8,151 nucleotides of DNA from Acetobacteraceae bacterium (GTDB lineage: Bacteria > Pseudomonadota > Alphaproteobacteria > Acetobacterales > Acetobacteraceae): contig CANJXD010000247.1 in assembly GCA_947478535.1 (NCBI GenBank), positions 1 through 8,151 on the forward strand, in the 5' to 3' direction. Below are positions 1-6,300 of this stretch, piece after piece. Every line of letters begins with the position of its first letter. Position 1 is the stretch's first letter. Position numbers and translations under genes: made by a program. The notes beneath the pieces are model-generated. The model did not search any database. It worked only from the letters and a program-made list of their open reading frames with translations, and was not told the DNA's origin.

Positions 1-564
1 GAGGCGCCGTCCGCAATGCTGGTGCTGCGGGAGGCCGATGCCTGGCGCCTCGCCGGCAAGCCCGACCAGGCGGCCACGCTGCTGCGCGGCTGGCTCGGCA
101 CCCACCCGGAGGATGACGCCGCGCAGCTGGCGCTGTCGCAGCTCGACCTTGAAGCGGGCCGCACCGAGGACGCCGCACGCGGGCTGGAAGCCCTGGTGGC
201 GCGGCAGCCGGGCGATGCGGTGGCACTGAACAACCTCGCCTGGTTGCGCGGTGAGCAGCCGGGGCAGGGCGCGCGCGCCCTGGCGCTGGCGCAGCGGGCG
301 TACTTCCTGTCTCCCAACTCGGATACCGCGGATACGCTGGGCTGGATCCTCGCCCGCAGCGACCAGGCCGCGCTGGCCGTGCCGCTGCTGCGCCTGGCCC
401 TGGCCGGAGGCTCCGATCCCGGGACCAGCTTCCGTCTCGCCACCGCCTTGCGGGCGACTGGCGCGCGGGCGGAGGCGCTGGCGTTGCTCGGGCCGGCCCT
501 CGCCAGCCCGGCCCCTTTCGGCGAACGCGCCGCCGCTGAACAGTTGGCGCGGGAACTGCGCTGA
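1..564 (+). CDS. TPR-repeat protein, PrsT-like (PEP-CTERM/XrtA system), C-terminal part
   Basis: The frame is open from the first base of the window, so the start lies upstream and only the last 187 residues are seen; the ATG at 16 is internal. The visible part is alanine/leucine-rich paired helices in tandem: helix pairs around residues 10-70, an NNLAW motif at about 77-81, a DTLGW motif at about 111-115, and further pairs to the end. The NNLAW...A..A..A..L.P....DTLGW pattern is characteristic of TPR arrays, and this combination is typical of the large TPR lipoproteins of exosortase/PEP-CTERM loci (PrsT family, often around 900 residues). Such proteins are thought to act as envelope scaffolds in polysaccharide assembly. 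The next gene, an exosortase-A-associated ligase, starts 3 bases after this stop, which supports the assignment. Any signal peptide or lipobox would be upstream. TPR fold: confident. PrsT identity: moderate, since a generic TPR protein cannot be excluded. Confidence 0.8.
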   Translation, partial: EAPSAMLVLREADAWRLAGKPDQAATLLRGWLGTHPEDDAAQLALSQLDLEAGRTEDAARGLEALVARQPGDAVALNNLAWLRGEQPGQGARALALAQRAYFLSPNSDTADTLGWILARSDQAALAVPLLRLALAGGSDPGTSFRLATALRATGARAEALALLGPALASPAPFGERAAAEQLARELR

Positions 565-567
565 GCC

Positions 568-1983
568 ATGCGCGACGCCGCCTTCGCCGCGACCATGCTG
601 GGGCTGCTCGGGCTGGCGCTCGTGCGCCCCTTCGTCGGCGTCCTGCTGTGGTCCTGGATCTCCTTCATGAACCCGCACCGGCTGGTCTGGGGCGTGGCGG
701 GGGAACAGCCCTGGGCGATGGCGGTCTTCCTGGTGACGCTGCTGGGCTGCGTCCTGGCCGGCGAACTGCGACGCCCGGCCTGGAACGCGGTGACGCTGCT
801 GCTGCTGGCGCTGATGCTGGCCTTCACCGCCACCACGGTACTGGCACTGGGCAACCCCGCCGAGGCCTGGGCGAAGTGGGAACGCGCCATCAAGGTGCTG
901 CTCGGGCTGCTGGTCACGGCCTCGATGCTGACGGACCGGCGGCGCATCCAGGCTCTGGTCTGGGTGATGGTGCTGTCGATCGGGTATTTCGGCGTGCGCG
1001 GCGGCATCTTCGCGCTGCTGACCGGCGGCAACTACCGCGTCTGGGGGCCGGACCAGACCATGATCGCGGACAACAACCACCTGGCCGCGGCCATGCTGGT
1101 GACGCTGCCGCTGATGAATTTTCTGCGGCTGCAATCGGCGCATGCGGTGGTGCGCGCCGGGCTGGTGGTGGCCATGGCGCTGACGCTGCTCGCCACCATC
1201 GCCAGCTATTCCCGCGGTGCGCTGCTGGGGCTGCTGGCGGTGACCTTCGTGCTGTGGCTGCGCAGTACCCGGAAGCTTGCCTCGGCGCTGGTGCTGGCGG
1301 CGGCACTGGCCGGCGCCATCGCCTTCATGCCCTCCGGCTGGATGGACCGGATGAACACCATCGGCGTGCCGTCGCAGGATGAAAGCGCCTCCGAGCGCCT
1401 GGTGCTGTGGGGCATCTCCCTGCAACTGGCCCTGGATCGCCCGCTGGTCGGCGCCGGCTTCACCGGCCCCTACAATCGCGCCGTGGTGGACCGTGTGGCG
1501 CCGGGCGGCCCGGCCAGGGCGGTGCATTCCATCTGGTTCGAGACGCTGGGCGAGCACGGTTTTCCCACCTTCCTCCTGTGGGTCGGGCTGAGCGTCGCCG
1601 GCTTCGCCTCGCCCAGCCGGCTCATGCGGCTTGGCCGAGACCGGCCGGCGCTGCGCTGGGCGGAGGATCTCGGCCGCATGGGGCAGGTGGCGATCGTCGC
1701 CTACCTCGTCAGCGGCAGCTTCCTGTCGCTGTCCTACTGGGATTTCTACTGGACGCTGCTGGTGGTGGTGGCCGCCGCGCATGGCCTCGCCCAGCGTGCG
1801 GTGGCACCGCAGCACGCCGCCGCGCGCCCGGGGTGGCGGGACAAGCGCTGGCAGCACAAGGAGAGGGCCGATGGATTCGCTCTACTTCCTGGCCATGCTG
1901 GCCGGGATCGCCTGGCTGGCCTGGTGGGTCGCCTTCCCGGACCGGGCGGGCTGGTCCCCCTTCGCGATGCGGGAAGACAGTGA
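568..1983 (+). CDS. Exosortase A-associated O-glycosylation ligase-like membrane protein (Wzy/O-antigen ligase superfamily)
   Basis: Polytopic inner-membrane protein of the O-antigen ligase/polymerase superfamily, matching the type found beside exosortase A. Such proteins are predicted to polymerise or transfer a lipid-linked glycan at the periplasmic face. Visible landmarks are an MRD start with the family-like LLWSWISFMNPHR segment (residues 27-38), GGNYRVWGP...MIADNNH (153-171), the SYSRGALLG helix (213-221), the periplasmic segment with QDESASERLVLW and RPLVGAGF (270-298), and VHSIWFETLGEHGF (319-332). About ten hydrophobic segments follow one another to residue ~405. The start is 3 bases after the TPR stop, so translation is probably coupled. 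The open frame gives 471 residues, but from base 1871 (residue ~435) third-position GC falls to about half and the coding signal moves to another frame. The last ~37 residues are therefore probably a non-conserved tail overlapping the next gene. The TGA at 1981-1983 overlaps an ATG at 1983. Confidence 0.88.
   Translation: MRDAAFAATMLGLLGLALVRPFVGVLLWSWISFMNPHRLVWGVAGEQPWAMAVFLVTLLGCVLAGELRRPAWNAVTLLLLALMLAFTATTVLALGNPAEAWAKWERAIKVLLGLLVTASMLTDRRRIQALVWVMVLSIGYFGVRGGIFALLTGGNYRVWGPDQTMIADNNHLAAAMLVTLPLMNFLRLQSAHAVVRAGLVVAMALTLLATIASYSRGALLGLLAVTFVLWLRSTRKLASALVLAAALAGAIAFMPSGWMDRMNTIGVPSQDESASERLVLWGISLQLALDRPLVGAGFTGPYNRAVVDRVAPGGPARAVHSIWFETLGEHGFPTFLLWVGLSVAGFASPSRLMRLGRDRPALRWAEDLGRMGQVAIVAYLVSGSFLSLSYWDFYWTLLVVVAAAHGLAQRAVAPQHAAARPGWRDKRWQHKERADGFALLPGHAGRDRLAGLVGRLPGPGGLVPLRDAGRQ
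1858..1863 (+). promoter_or_regulatory. Ribosome binding site for the small ORF at 1871
   Basis: AAGGAG lies 7 bases before the ATG at 1871, inside the ligase gene. This is the strongest Shine-Dalgarno match seen in the window, and it is the main reason to accept a gene start buried in the ligase frame. Confidence 0.65.
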
Positions 1984-2056
1984 TGCAAGTCCCAATCCCG
2001 ACCCCCCCCCGCGGCCCCGTTGGCCGGCGTCACCGGCGATCCCATCCGGCTGCTGA
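1871..2056 (+). CDS. Small single-helix membrane protein of the XrtA locus, unknown function
   Basis: A 61-residue protein with one N-terminal hydrophobic helix rich in Trp (about residues 4-22), then PDRAGWSPFAMRED (24-37) and a Pro-rich polar tail. Its first 113 bases overlap the 3' end of the ligase frame. Support comes from the AAGGAG at 1858-1863 and from codon use: nearly every codon from 1871 to 1978 ends in G or C, while the ligase frame over the same bases has about half. I recall small proteins of this style between ligase and glycosyltransferase genes in exosortase loci, but cannot verify homology here; it could be an accessory subunit of the ligase. After about base 1979 the GC3 bias is lost (AGT GAT GCA AGT), and the frame then runs through the C9 tract. 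The native C-terminus may therefore lie near residue 37-40, and residues after that may be fortuitous. Function unknown. Confidence 0.6.
   Translation: MDSLYFLAMLAGIAWLAWWVAFPDRAGWSPFAMREDSDASPNPDPPPRPRWPASPAIPSGC
1972..1976 (+). promoter_or_regulatory. Ribosome binding site pointing to an ATG at 1983
   Basis: GGAAG sits 6 bases before ATG 1983, which itself overlaps the ligase TGA by one base (TGATG). This is the layout expected of a coupled start for the glycosyltransferase. With nine Cs at 2002-2010, however, that ATG reads out of frame and stops at 2144. The TTG at 2020 has no such site. Confidence 0.45.
2002..2010. repeat. C9 mononucleotide tract at the glycosyltransferase 5' end
   Basis: Nine consecutive Cs. 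The tract length decides how the downstream GT4 frame is entered. C8 or C11 joins ATG 1983 to it, giving MQVPIPTPPAAPLAGV as N-terminus. C7 or C10 fuses the small membrane ORF of 1871 to it. C9, as given, leaves only the TTG at 2020 or an internal start. Confidence 0.9.
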
Positions 2057-3201
2057 CCTTCAGCACCCTGTTCCCCAACCCGGCGCAACCCAACCATGGC
2101 GTCTTCGTCGAAAACCGCCTGCGCCACCTGGTCGCGGGCGGTGAGGCCACCAGCACGGTGCTGGCGCCGGTGCCCTGGTGGCCCTGGCGCGAGGTGCCGG
2201 CCACCGAACAGCGCCATGGGCTGACGGTCCTGCATCCACGCTTTCTCGCCGTGCCGGGGCTGGGCCTGGCGACCGCCCCGGCCGGCCTGTTCCTGGCCGC
2301 CCGCGCGGCGCTGCGGCGGCTGCTGGCGCAGGGCTTCGCCTTCGACCTGATCGATGGCCACTACCTCTATCCCGATGGCGTGGTGGCGATGCGTCTTGGC
2401 CAGGCCTTCGGCAAGCCGGTGGTGCTGACGGCGCGCGGGTCCGATGTCAGCCAATTGCCGGCGCATGCCCTGGCCGGGCCGGCCATCCGCCGGGCCATCG
2501 CCGGCGCCGATGGGCTCGTCGCGGTCAGCGAAGGGCTGCGGGACGGGCTGGTGGCCCTGGGGGCGGAGGCCGGCCGCGTGACCGTGTTGCGGAATGGCGT
2601 CGATCTCGAGGCCTTCAGCCCCACGCCGGGCCGCGCTGCAATCCGGCTGGCGCTCGGCCTGGGGCGAAGCCCGGTGCTGCTGTCGGTCGGCCATCTGATC
2701 GAGCGCAAGGGCCACCACCACACCATCGCGGCGCTGCCGCTGCTGCCCGGCCATCACCTGCTGATCGCCGGCGTGGGCCCGGACCGCGCCGCCCTGCAAG
2801 CCCTGGCGCAGCGCCTCGGTGTCACGGACCGCGTGCGCTTCCTGGGCGCCGTGCCGCATGCCGAGCTGCCGCGCCTCTATACCGCCGCCGATGTTCTGGT
2901 GCTGGCCTCCGCGCGGGAGGGTTGGGCGAATGTCCTGCTGGAATCCCTGGCCTGCGGCACGCCGGTTGTGGCGAGCCCCGCCTGGGGCAGCCGGGAAGCC
3001 GTGGCGGCGCCCGAGGCGGGGCTGGTCCTCGACAGCACCAGCCCGGCCTCCATCGCCGCCGGCGTCACGCGCCTCCTCGCCGCCGCGCCCAGCCGCGCCG
3101 CCACCCGCGCCTATGCCGAGCGTTTCGGCTGGGAGGCGACGAGCCAGGGCCAGCTCGCCCTGTTTCGCGCCATCCTGGCCCGGAGGACCCCGCCATGCTG
3201 A
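2020..3201 (+). CDS. GT4-family glycosyltransferase (XrtA locus-associated type)
   Basis: A GT-B fold glycosyltransferase, probably using a nucleotide sugar to extend a lipid-linked glycan at the cytoplasmic face of the inner membrane. The N-terminal domain opens with LLTFSTLFPNPAQPNHGVFVENRLRHL, a form common in exosortase-associated GT4 enzymes; DGHYLYPDGVVA and LTARGSDV follow. The linker RNGVDLEAFSP leads into the C-terminal donor domain with SVGHLIERKG (R229, K230) and the GT4 EX7E motif, E300...E308 in EGWANVLLESLACGTPVVAS (numbered from TTG 2020). Length 393 is normal. Start: TTG 2020 is the first in-frame start after the ligase stop but has no good ribosome binding site. The better-placed ATG at 1983 is separated by the C9 tract and would be in frame only with C8 or C11. 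The true N-terminus is thus uncertain by about 12 residues. The gene overlaps the next one by 7 bases. Donor and acceptor cannot be told from sequence. Confidence 0.9.
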   Translation: MAGVTGDPIRLLTFSTLFPNPAQPNHGVFVENRLRHLVAGGEATSTVLAPVPWWPWREVPATEQRHGLTVLHPRFLAVPGLGLATAPAGLFLAARAALRRLLAQGFAFDLIDGHYLYPDGVVAMRLGQAFGKPVVLTARGSDVSQLPAHALAGPAIRRAIAGADGLVAVSEGLRDGLVALGAEAGRVTVLRNGVDLEAFSPTPGRAAIRLALGLGRSPVLLSVGHLIERKGHHHTIAALPLLPGHHLLIAGVGPDRAALQALAQRLGVTDRVRFLGAVPHAELPRLYTAADVLVLASAREGWANVLLESLACGTPVVASPAWGSREAVAAPEAGLVLDSTSPASIAAGVTRLLAAAPSRAATRAYAERFGWEATSQGQLALFRAILARRTPPC

Positions 3202-4943
3202 GCCGGCGCACCCTGCTGGTCACGCCGCTGGTCGCCACGCCGCTGCTCGTCGCTGCTATTCCGGCCCGTGCGGCGCCGGCCTGCGAGGGCCTGTCCTGCA
3301 TCCTGGAAGGCACCCGCGCCGCCGCCGGTACCGTGACCGTCTTCGGCCAGGCCTTCCCGCCTGGCCTGCTTCCCGGCGGCGCCCGGCTCACCGCCGCGCT
3401 GGCGGATGGGCGCTTCCTGCCCGTGCAGGCCGATGTGCTGAACCGCCACGCCGATGGATCGGCGCGGCTCGCCATCCTGGCCCTGGCGGCGCCCGCCCTG
3501 GCCGCGGGCGCGAGGCTGCCGCTGCGGCTGGTGCGGGATACCGGGCCGGCGGCCGCGCCCCTCGCGCCGGACCTTGCCGGCCGCCAGGCGGTGGTCGAGG
3601 TCTCGGGCGGCGGTGCGGTCTGGCGCTGCGACCTGCTGGCCGGATTCGCCGCCGCGCCGCGCTGGCAATCCGGCCCGCTGGCGCTCCAGGCCCGCATCAC
3701 CGCGGCGGTCCCAGCAACGGTCACCGGTGGTGTCGCCTCGCTGCGGCTGGTGGCGGATGTCGCGCTGCGGGCCGATGGCACGCTCTGGGTCGAGGCGTGG
3801 TTCCGCAACGATGGCGCGATGCGCGCGAATGGCGGTGCAGCGAGCTACACGGCCCGCCTGCTGCTGGATGGGCGGATGGCGCTGCAGGCCGAACTCCAAG
3901 CCCAGCCGCACTACACCGGCTGGGGCAGGCTGGTCGGAGGCGCCGCCCCCGCGCTGGTTCGCCATGATGCCGCGGCGCTGGCTGATGCCGGGGCGGTGGC
4001 GCGCTACACCCTCGGCAACGGCGTGGCGGAGCCGGTCCTGGCGGGCTTCGCCGCGGCCACGGCGAGCACGGGCTGGCAGCAACTCCTCGCACCCCGGCAA
4101 ATCGCGCAGGATATGCGGCAGACCGGCGGAAGGCCGGATATCGGGCCGGCGACGATGGCGCAGGCGGCCTGGCTGATCTCGGGGGACCGCCGCGCCGCCG
4201 CCTACGCCATCGGCCAGGCGGAGGCCGCGGGCGGCATCCCCTGGCATCACTGGGAGGATGGCTGGCTCACCCCCGATCGCTACCCAAGGCTCTGGACCGA
4301 TGGACGCGGTGGGCCGGCGCCGGGCGGGCTGGCGCAGCCGGTGGCGGCCGATACCGGCTGGATGCTGGATTGCGCGCATCAGCCCGACCTCAGCTTCGTG
4401 CCCTTCCTGCTGACCGGGCGCCGCGCCTTCCTCGACAACCTCCAGGCCCAGGCGGCCTGGTGCGTGATCTCGCAATGGCCCGCCCCGGCCTCTCGCGGCG
4501 TCCCGGGCGGGCCGAGCCCCGGTGATGGCGTGAATGTCGTGCGCGGCAACCAGGTGCGCGGCGCCGCCTGGTCGCTCCGCCAATTGGAGAATGCCGCCTG
4601 GGCGACGCCGGAGGGCGACCCGATGCTGCCCTGGCTGAAGCGGGCTTGCGCCGGCAACTGGGCCTGGCTCCGCGCGCAGATCCCCGCCTGGACGGTGGAG
4701 CAGGGCGAGGCGCAAGGCTGGATTCCCGGCGAGTATGGCTCGCCCGGCGTGCTGCCGCCCTGGCAGCAGGACTATTTCGCCTCCACCGCCATCATGGCGG
4801 CGCGCCGGGGGGGGGCGATGCGGCGCGGGTGCTGGCGTGGATGGAGAATTTTCTCGTCGGGCGCTTCGCAGGACACGGCCTGCCCCGAAATGACGGCGCC
4901 GCCTACCTCATCGCGATCCGAGGGGCCGGCGGCCGGCCGTTGA
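3195..4943 (+). CDS. Exported RIFT-barrel/alpha-toroid (PcRGLX/YetA lyase-like) protein, frameshifted near 3' end
   Basis: The ATG at 3195 lies 8 bases after GGAGG (3182-3186) and overlaps the glycosyltransferase stop. The N-terminus carries SRRTLLV, a Tat-like twin-arginine motif, then a hydrophobic stretch and a likely cleavage after ARA (about residue 24), so the product is probably exported. Residues ~35-130 (TVFGQAFPPGLLPGG..., HADGSARLA at 85-92) resemble the N-terminal RIFT barrel of PcRGLX/YetA-like proteins. A beta-rich middle follows, then a helical part with WHHWEDGW (350-357) and DCAHQPDLSFVPFLLTGRRAF (392-412), like the alpha-toroid of polysaccharide lyases. I infer a periplasmic or secreted enzyme that trims the glycan made by this locus; the catalytic residues are not established. 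The frame holds to about residue 538, where the G9 tract (4807-4815) throws it out; the last ~43 residues to the stop at 4943 are not native. Corrected with G10 or G7, the protein would be about 663-664 residues, ending at 5188. Confidence 0.75.
   Translation: MLSRRTLLVTPLVATPLLVAAIPARAAPACEGLSCILEGTRAAAGTVTVFGQAFPPGLLPGGARLTAALADGRFLPVQADVLNRHADGSARLAILALAAPALAAGARLPLRLVRDTGPAAAPLAPDLAGRQAVVEVSGGGAVWRCDLLAGFAAAPRWQSGPLALQARITAAVPATVTGGVASLRLVADVALRADGTLWVEAWFRNDGAMRANGGAASYTARLLLDGRMALQAELQAQPHYTGWGRLVGGAAPALVRHDAAALADAGAVARYTLGNGVAEPVLAGFAAATASTGWQQLLAPRQIAQDMRQTGGRPDIGPATMAQAAWLISGDRRAAAYAIGQAEAAGGIPWHHWEDGWLTPDRYPRLWTDGRGGPAPGGLAQPVAADTGWMLDCAHQPDLSFVPFLLTGRRAFLDNLQAQAAWCVISQWPAPASRGVPGGPSPGDGVNVVRGNQVRGAAWSLRQLENAAWATPEGDPMLPWLKRACAGNWAWLRAQIPAWTVEQGEAQGWIPGEYGSPGVLPPWQQDYFASTAIMAARRGGAMRRGCWRGWRIFSSGASQDTACPEMTAPPTSSRSEGPAAGR
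4807..4815. repeat. G9 mononucleotide tract causing a frameshift
   Basis: Nine consecutive Gs inside the exported-protein gene. Upstream coding is in the frame of 3195; downstream coding continues one base out of phase. One extra G (G10) or two fewer (G7) would restore the full frame, reading ARRGG(G)DAARVLAW across the junction. Confidence 0.92.
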
Positions 4944-5188
4944 AAAGCTGGGCCGAGATCGGCGCGGCCACCGCCGCGCAGGGACTCTCGAACGGCACGG
5001 GCTGGGAGAAAAGCCAGGGCGACTACGCCCAGCTCGCGCTGATGACGCTGGCCGGGCTGCCGCGAACGCCGCCCGCCTATTTCTGGCTCTCGGCCGCTGG
5101 CGCACCCTTCACCCGGCCGCAGGATTTCGCCCGCGACCCGGTGTTCAGCATCACCCCGGCGGCGCCCGGCCCGCGCTGCGCTGGCTGA
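4817..5188 (+). pseudogene. Displaced C-terminal part of the exported lyase-like protein
   Basis: The frame starting with GAT 4817 continues the protein begun at 3195: DAARVLAWMENFLVGRF, HGLPRNDGAAYLIAI, then a run with TGWEKSQGDYAQLALMTLAGL and the PAYFWLSAAG end, about 123 residues to TGA 5186-5188. It looks like the last helices of the toroid plus a short tail, and its codons keep strong GC3 bias. As given, it is not in frame with the upstream part and has no ribosome binding site of its own; the first ATG is 4841, in the middle of a helix. I list it as a broken-gene fragment, with the caution that a one-base error or length variation in the G9 tract would make it part of an intact gene. 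It should not be taken as an independent gene. Confidence 0.8.
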
Positions 5189-5214
5189 GACCAACGGCCC
5201 TTTCGCGTGACCGC

Positions 5215-6300
5215 TCAGGGCCCCTCAGACGCCGGGCGGAAACCTCCGGTTTCCTTGGCTTCGCCGCATAAGCGGCGGCGCCCATTCGGGCGCTCGGACC
5301 GGTCAAGCGACCGGTCCGCTGGAATGAGTGCGGCGCGCCAGGACCCGGCCGCCAGCAGGGCGCCCGCGACAAGGCCCCGCAGCGGCGCCGGCAGCGCGGC
5401 AACCCTGGCCTTCACCCCCACCGCACCACCCTGCGCCGAGGCGGGCAGCAGCGCATGGATCGCCCGGACCGCGTCATGATCGCGGCGGGCAAAGGCGATC
5501 TCCAGCGCCGCGACCCGCCGACGCGCCGCGCTGTGCCGGATCTCTCGCGCCAGGGGCGTGAGGGAAGGCCGCTGGCCCAGCACCTGCTCGAGGATCGCGG
5601 CATCGCCGAGGTGCATCGCCTGCACGTCGCCGGAGTAGTTCTCCGGGTGCTTGCGGATGCCGACGAGCGGTGCCTGCAGCACGCCGATGGGGGGGTGCTC
5701 CGCCAGCCGCAAGGCGGTTGCGAAATCCGTGCCGACGATGCGCCCGACCGATTGATCCCAGCCCCCGATCGCCGTGAGGAACCGGCGGTCCGCCACCATG
5801 GCGGAGGGGAAGAAGGGCTGGAAGGCCAGCAGCTTTTCGACGATCGGCGTCTCGAACACGCCGCCGCCGGCAACCGAGCGCAAGCCATCCCAGAAACCCG
5901 GCGGCGCCTGCGCGAATTTTTCCGTGGCCTGCCAGACATCCTCGCGCACCAGCCTGAAATTGCCGAAGGCGACCCGGCAGCCCGGCGCGGCGCGCCACAG
6001 CCCCGCCATCGCGGCGAGGTAGCCGGGCCGCCAGAGATCGTCGCTGTCGCAGAACGCCACGAGATCGCCGGTCGCCAGCGCCATTCCGGCATTGCGCGCC
6101 GCCAGGTCACCACCATTGGCAAGCCGGACAAGTTCAACCCGCCCGCCATAGCGCGCAGCCAGCATCGCCGCCGTGCCGTCGGTGGAACCGTCATCGACCA
6201 CGATGACCTGCCTGGCCGCCAGGGTCTGCGCCAGGATGGCATCGAGCGTCGCCGGCAGAAGCGCCGCGCGGTTGAAGCTCGGCACCACGACGCTGATCAC
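5215..6300 (-). CDS. GT2-family glycosyltransferase with an unusual hairpin-encoded C-terminus
   Basis: A cytoplasmic GT-A inverting glycosyltransferase, probably adding a sugar to a surface glycan. Motifs: MISVVVPSFNR at the N-terminus, VVDDGSTD (34-41), NGGDLAARNAG (62-72), the metal-binding CDSDD (84-88), and GTDFATALRLAEH (190-202), the position of the usual acceptor-side acidic residue. The start is GTG at 6300, overlapping the FkbM gene stop by four bases (GTGA). No Shine-Dalgarno is evident, so re-initiation by coupling is likely. The family-like part ends near residue 326 (WRAALIPA). The last 34 residues (ADRSLDRSERPNG... to EGP) are encoded by four consecutive inverted repeats and nearby bases, with 8 of 34 codons ending in A/T, including a TTA. 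This suggests an element that replaced or extended the original 3' end. A 7-G run at 5689-5695 leaves the frame intact. The sugar specificity is unknown. Confidence 0.88.
   Translation of the reverse strand: MISVVVPSFNRAALLPATLDAILAQTLAARQVIVVDDGSTDGTAAMLAARYGGRVELVRLANGGDLAARNAGMALATGDLVAFCDSDDLWRPGYLAAMAGLWRAAPGCRVAFGNFRLVREDVWQATEKFAQAPPGFWDGLRSVAGGGVFETPIVEKLLAFQPFFPSAMVADRRFLTAIGGWDQSVGRIVGTDFATALRLAEHPPIGVLQAPLVGIRKHPENYSGDVQAMHLGDAAILEQVLGQRPSLTPLAREIRHSAARRRVAALEIAFARRDHDAVRAIHALLPASAQGGAVGVKARVAALPAPLRGLVAGALLAAGSWRAALIPADRSLDRSERPNGRRRLCGEAKETGGFRPASEGP
5238..5318. repeat. Cluster of four consecutive perfect inverted repeats (REP-like)
   Basis: Four perfect hairpins follow almost end to end: GGAAACC/GGTTTCC, 5238-5244 with 5248-5254 (7 bp, 3-nt loop); CGCCGC/GCGGCG, 5262-5267 with 5272-5277 (6 bp, 4-nt loop); GCGCCC/GGGCGC, 5278-5283 with 5288-5293 (6 bp, 4-nt loop); and CGGACCGGT/ACCGGTCCG, 5295-5303 with 5310-5318 (9 bp, 6-nt loop). 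They sit within the last codons of the minus-strand GT2 gene and 50-130 bases beyond the plus-strand operon, where they could end, block or stabilise either transcript. There is no T-run after any stem, so they are not classical intrinsic terminators. A dispersed palindromic element is the other reading; no second copy is evident in this window. Confidence 0.75.

Noticed and set aside
1882..2859. 325-codon open frame on the minus strand
   Set aside because: Gln/His/Arg-rich antisense shadow of the GT4 gene and small ORF; no motif or plausible start context.
2178..3194. Long upstream extension of the open frame that contains the exported-protein gene (921 codons in all)
   Set aside because: It is the +2 shadow of the GT4 gene, Arg/Pro/Gly-rich and without family features. 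The Tat-like signal and GGAGG place the true start at 3195.
3111..4715. 534-codon open frame on the minus strand
   Set aside because: Antisense shadow in GC-rich DNA: composition is Arg/Gly/Pro-heavy, there is no domain pattern, and it lies wholly opposite better-supported genes.
5196..5222. Candidate terminator stem GGCCCT/AGGGCC between the convergent genes
   Set aside because: Only 6 bp with a 15-nt loop and no T-run on either strand; too weak to annotate as a terminator.
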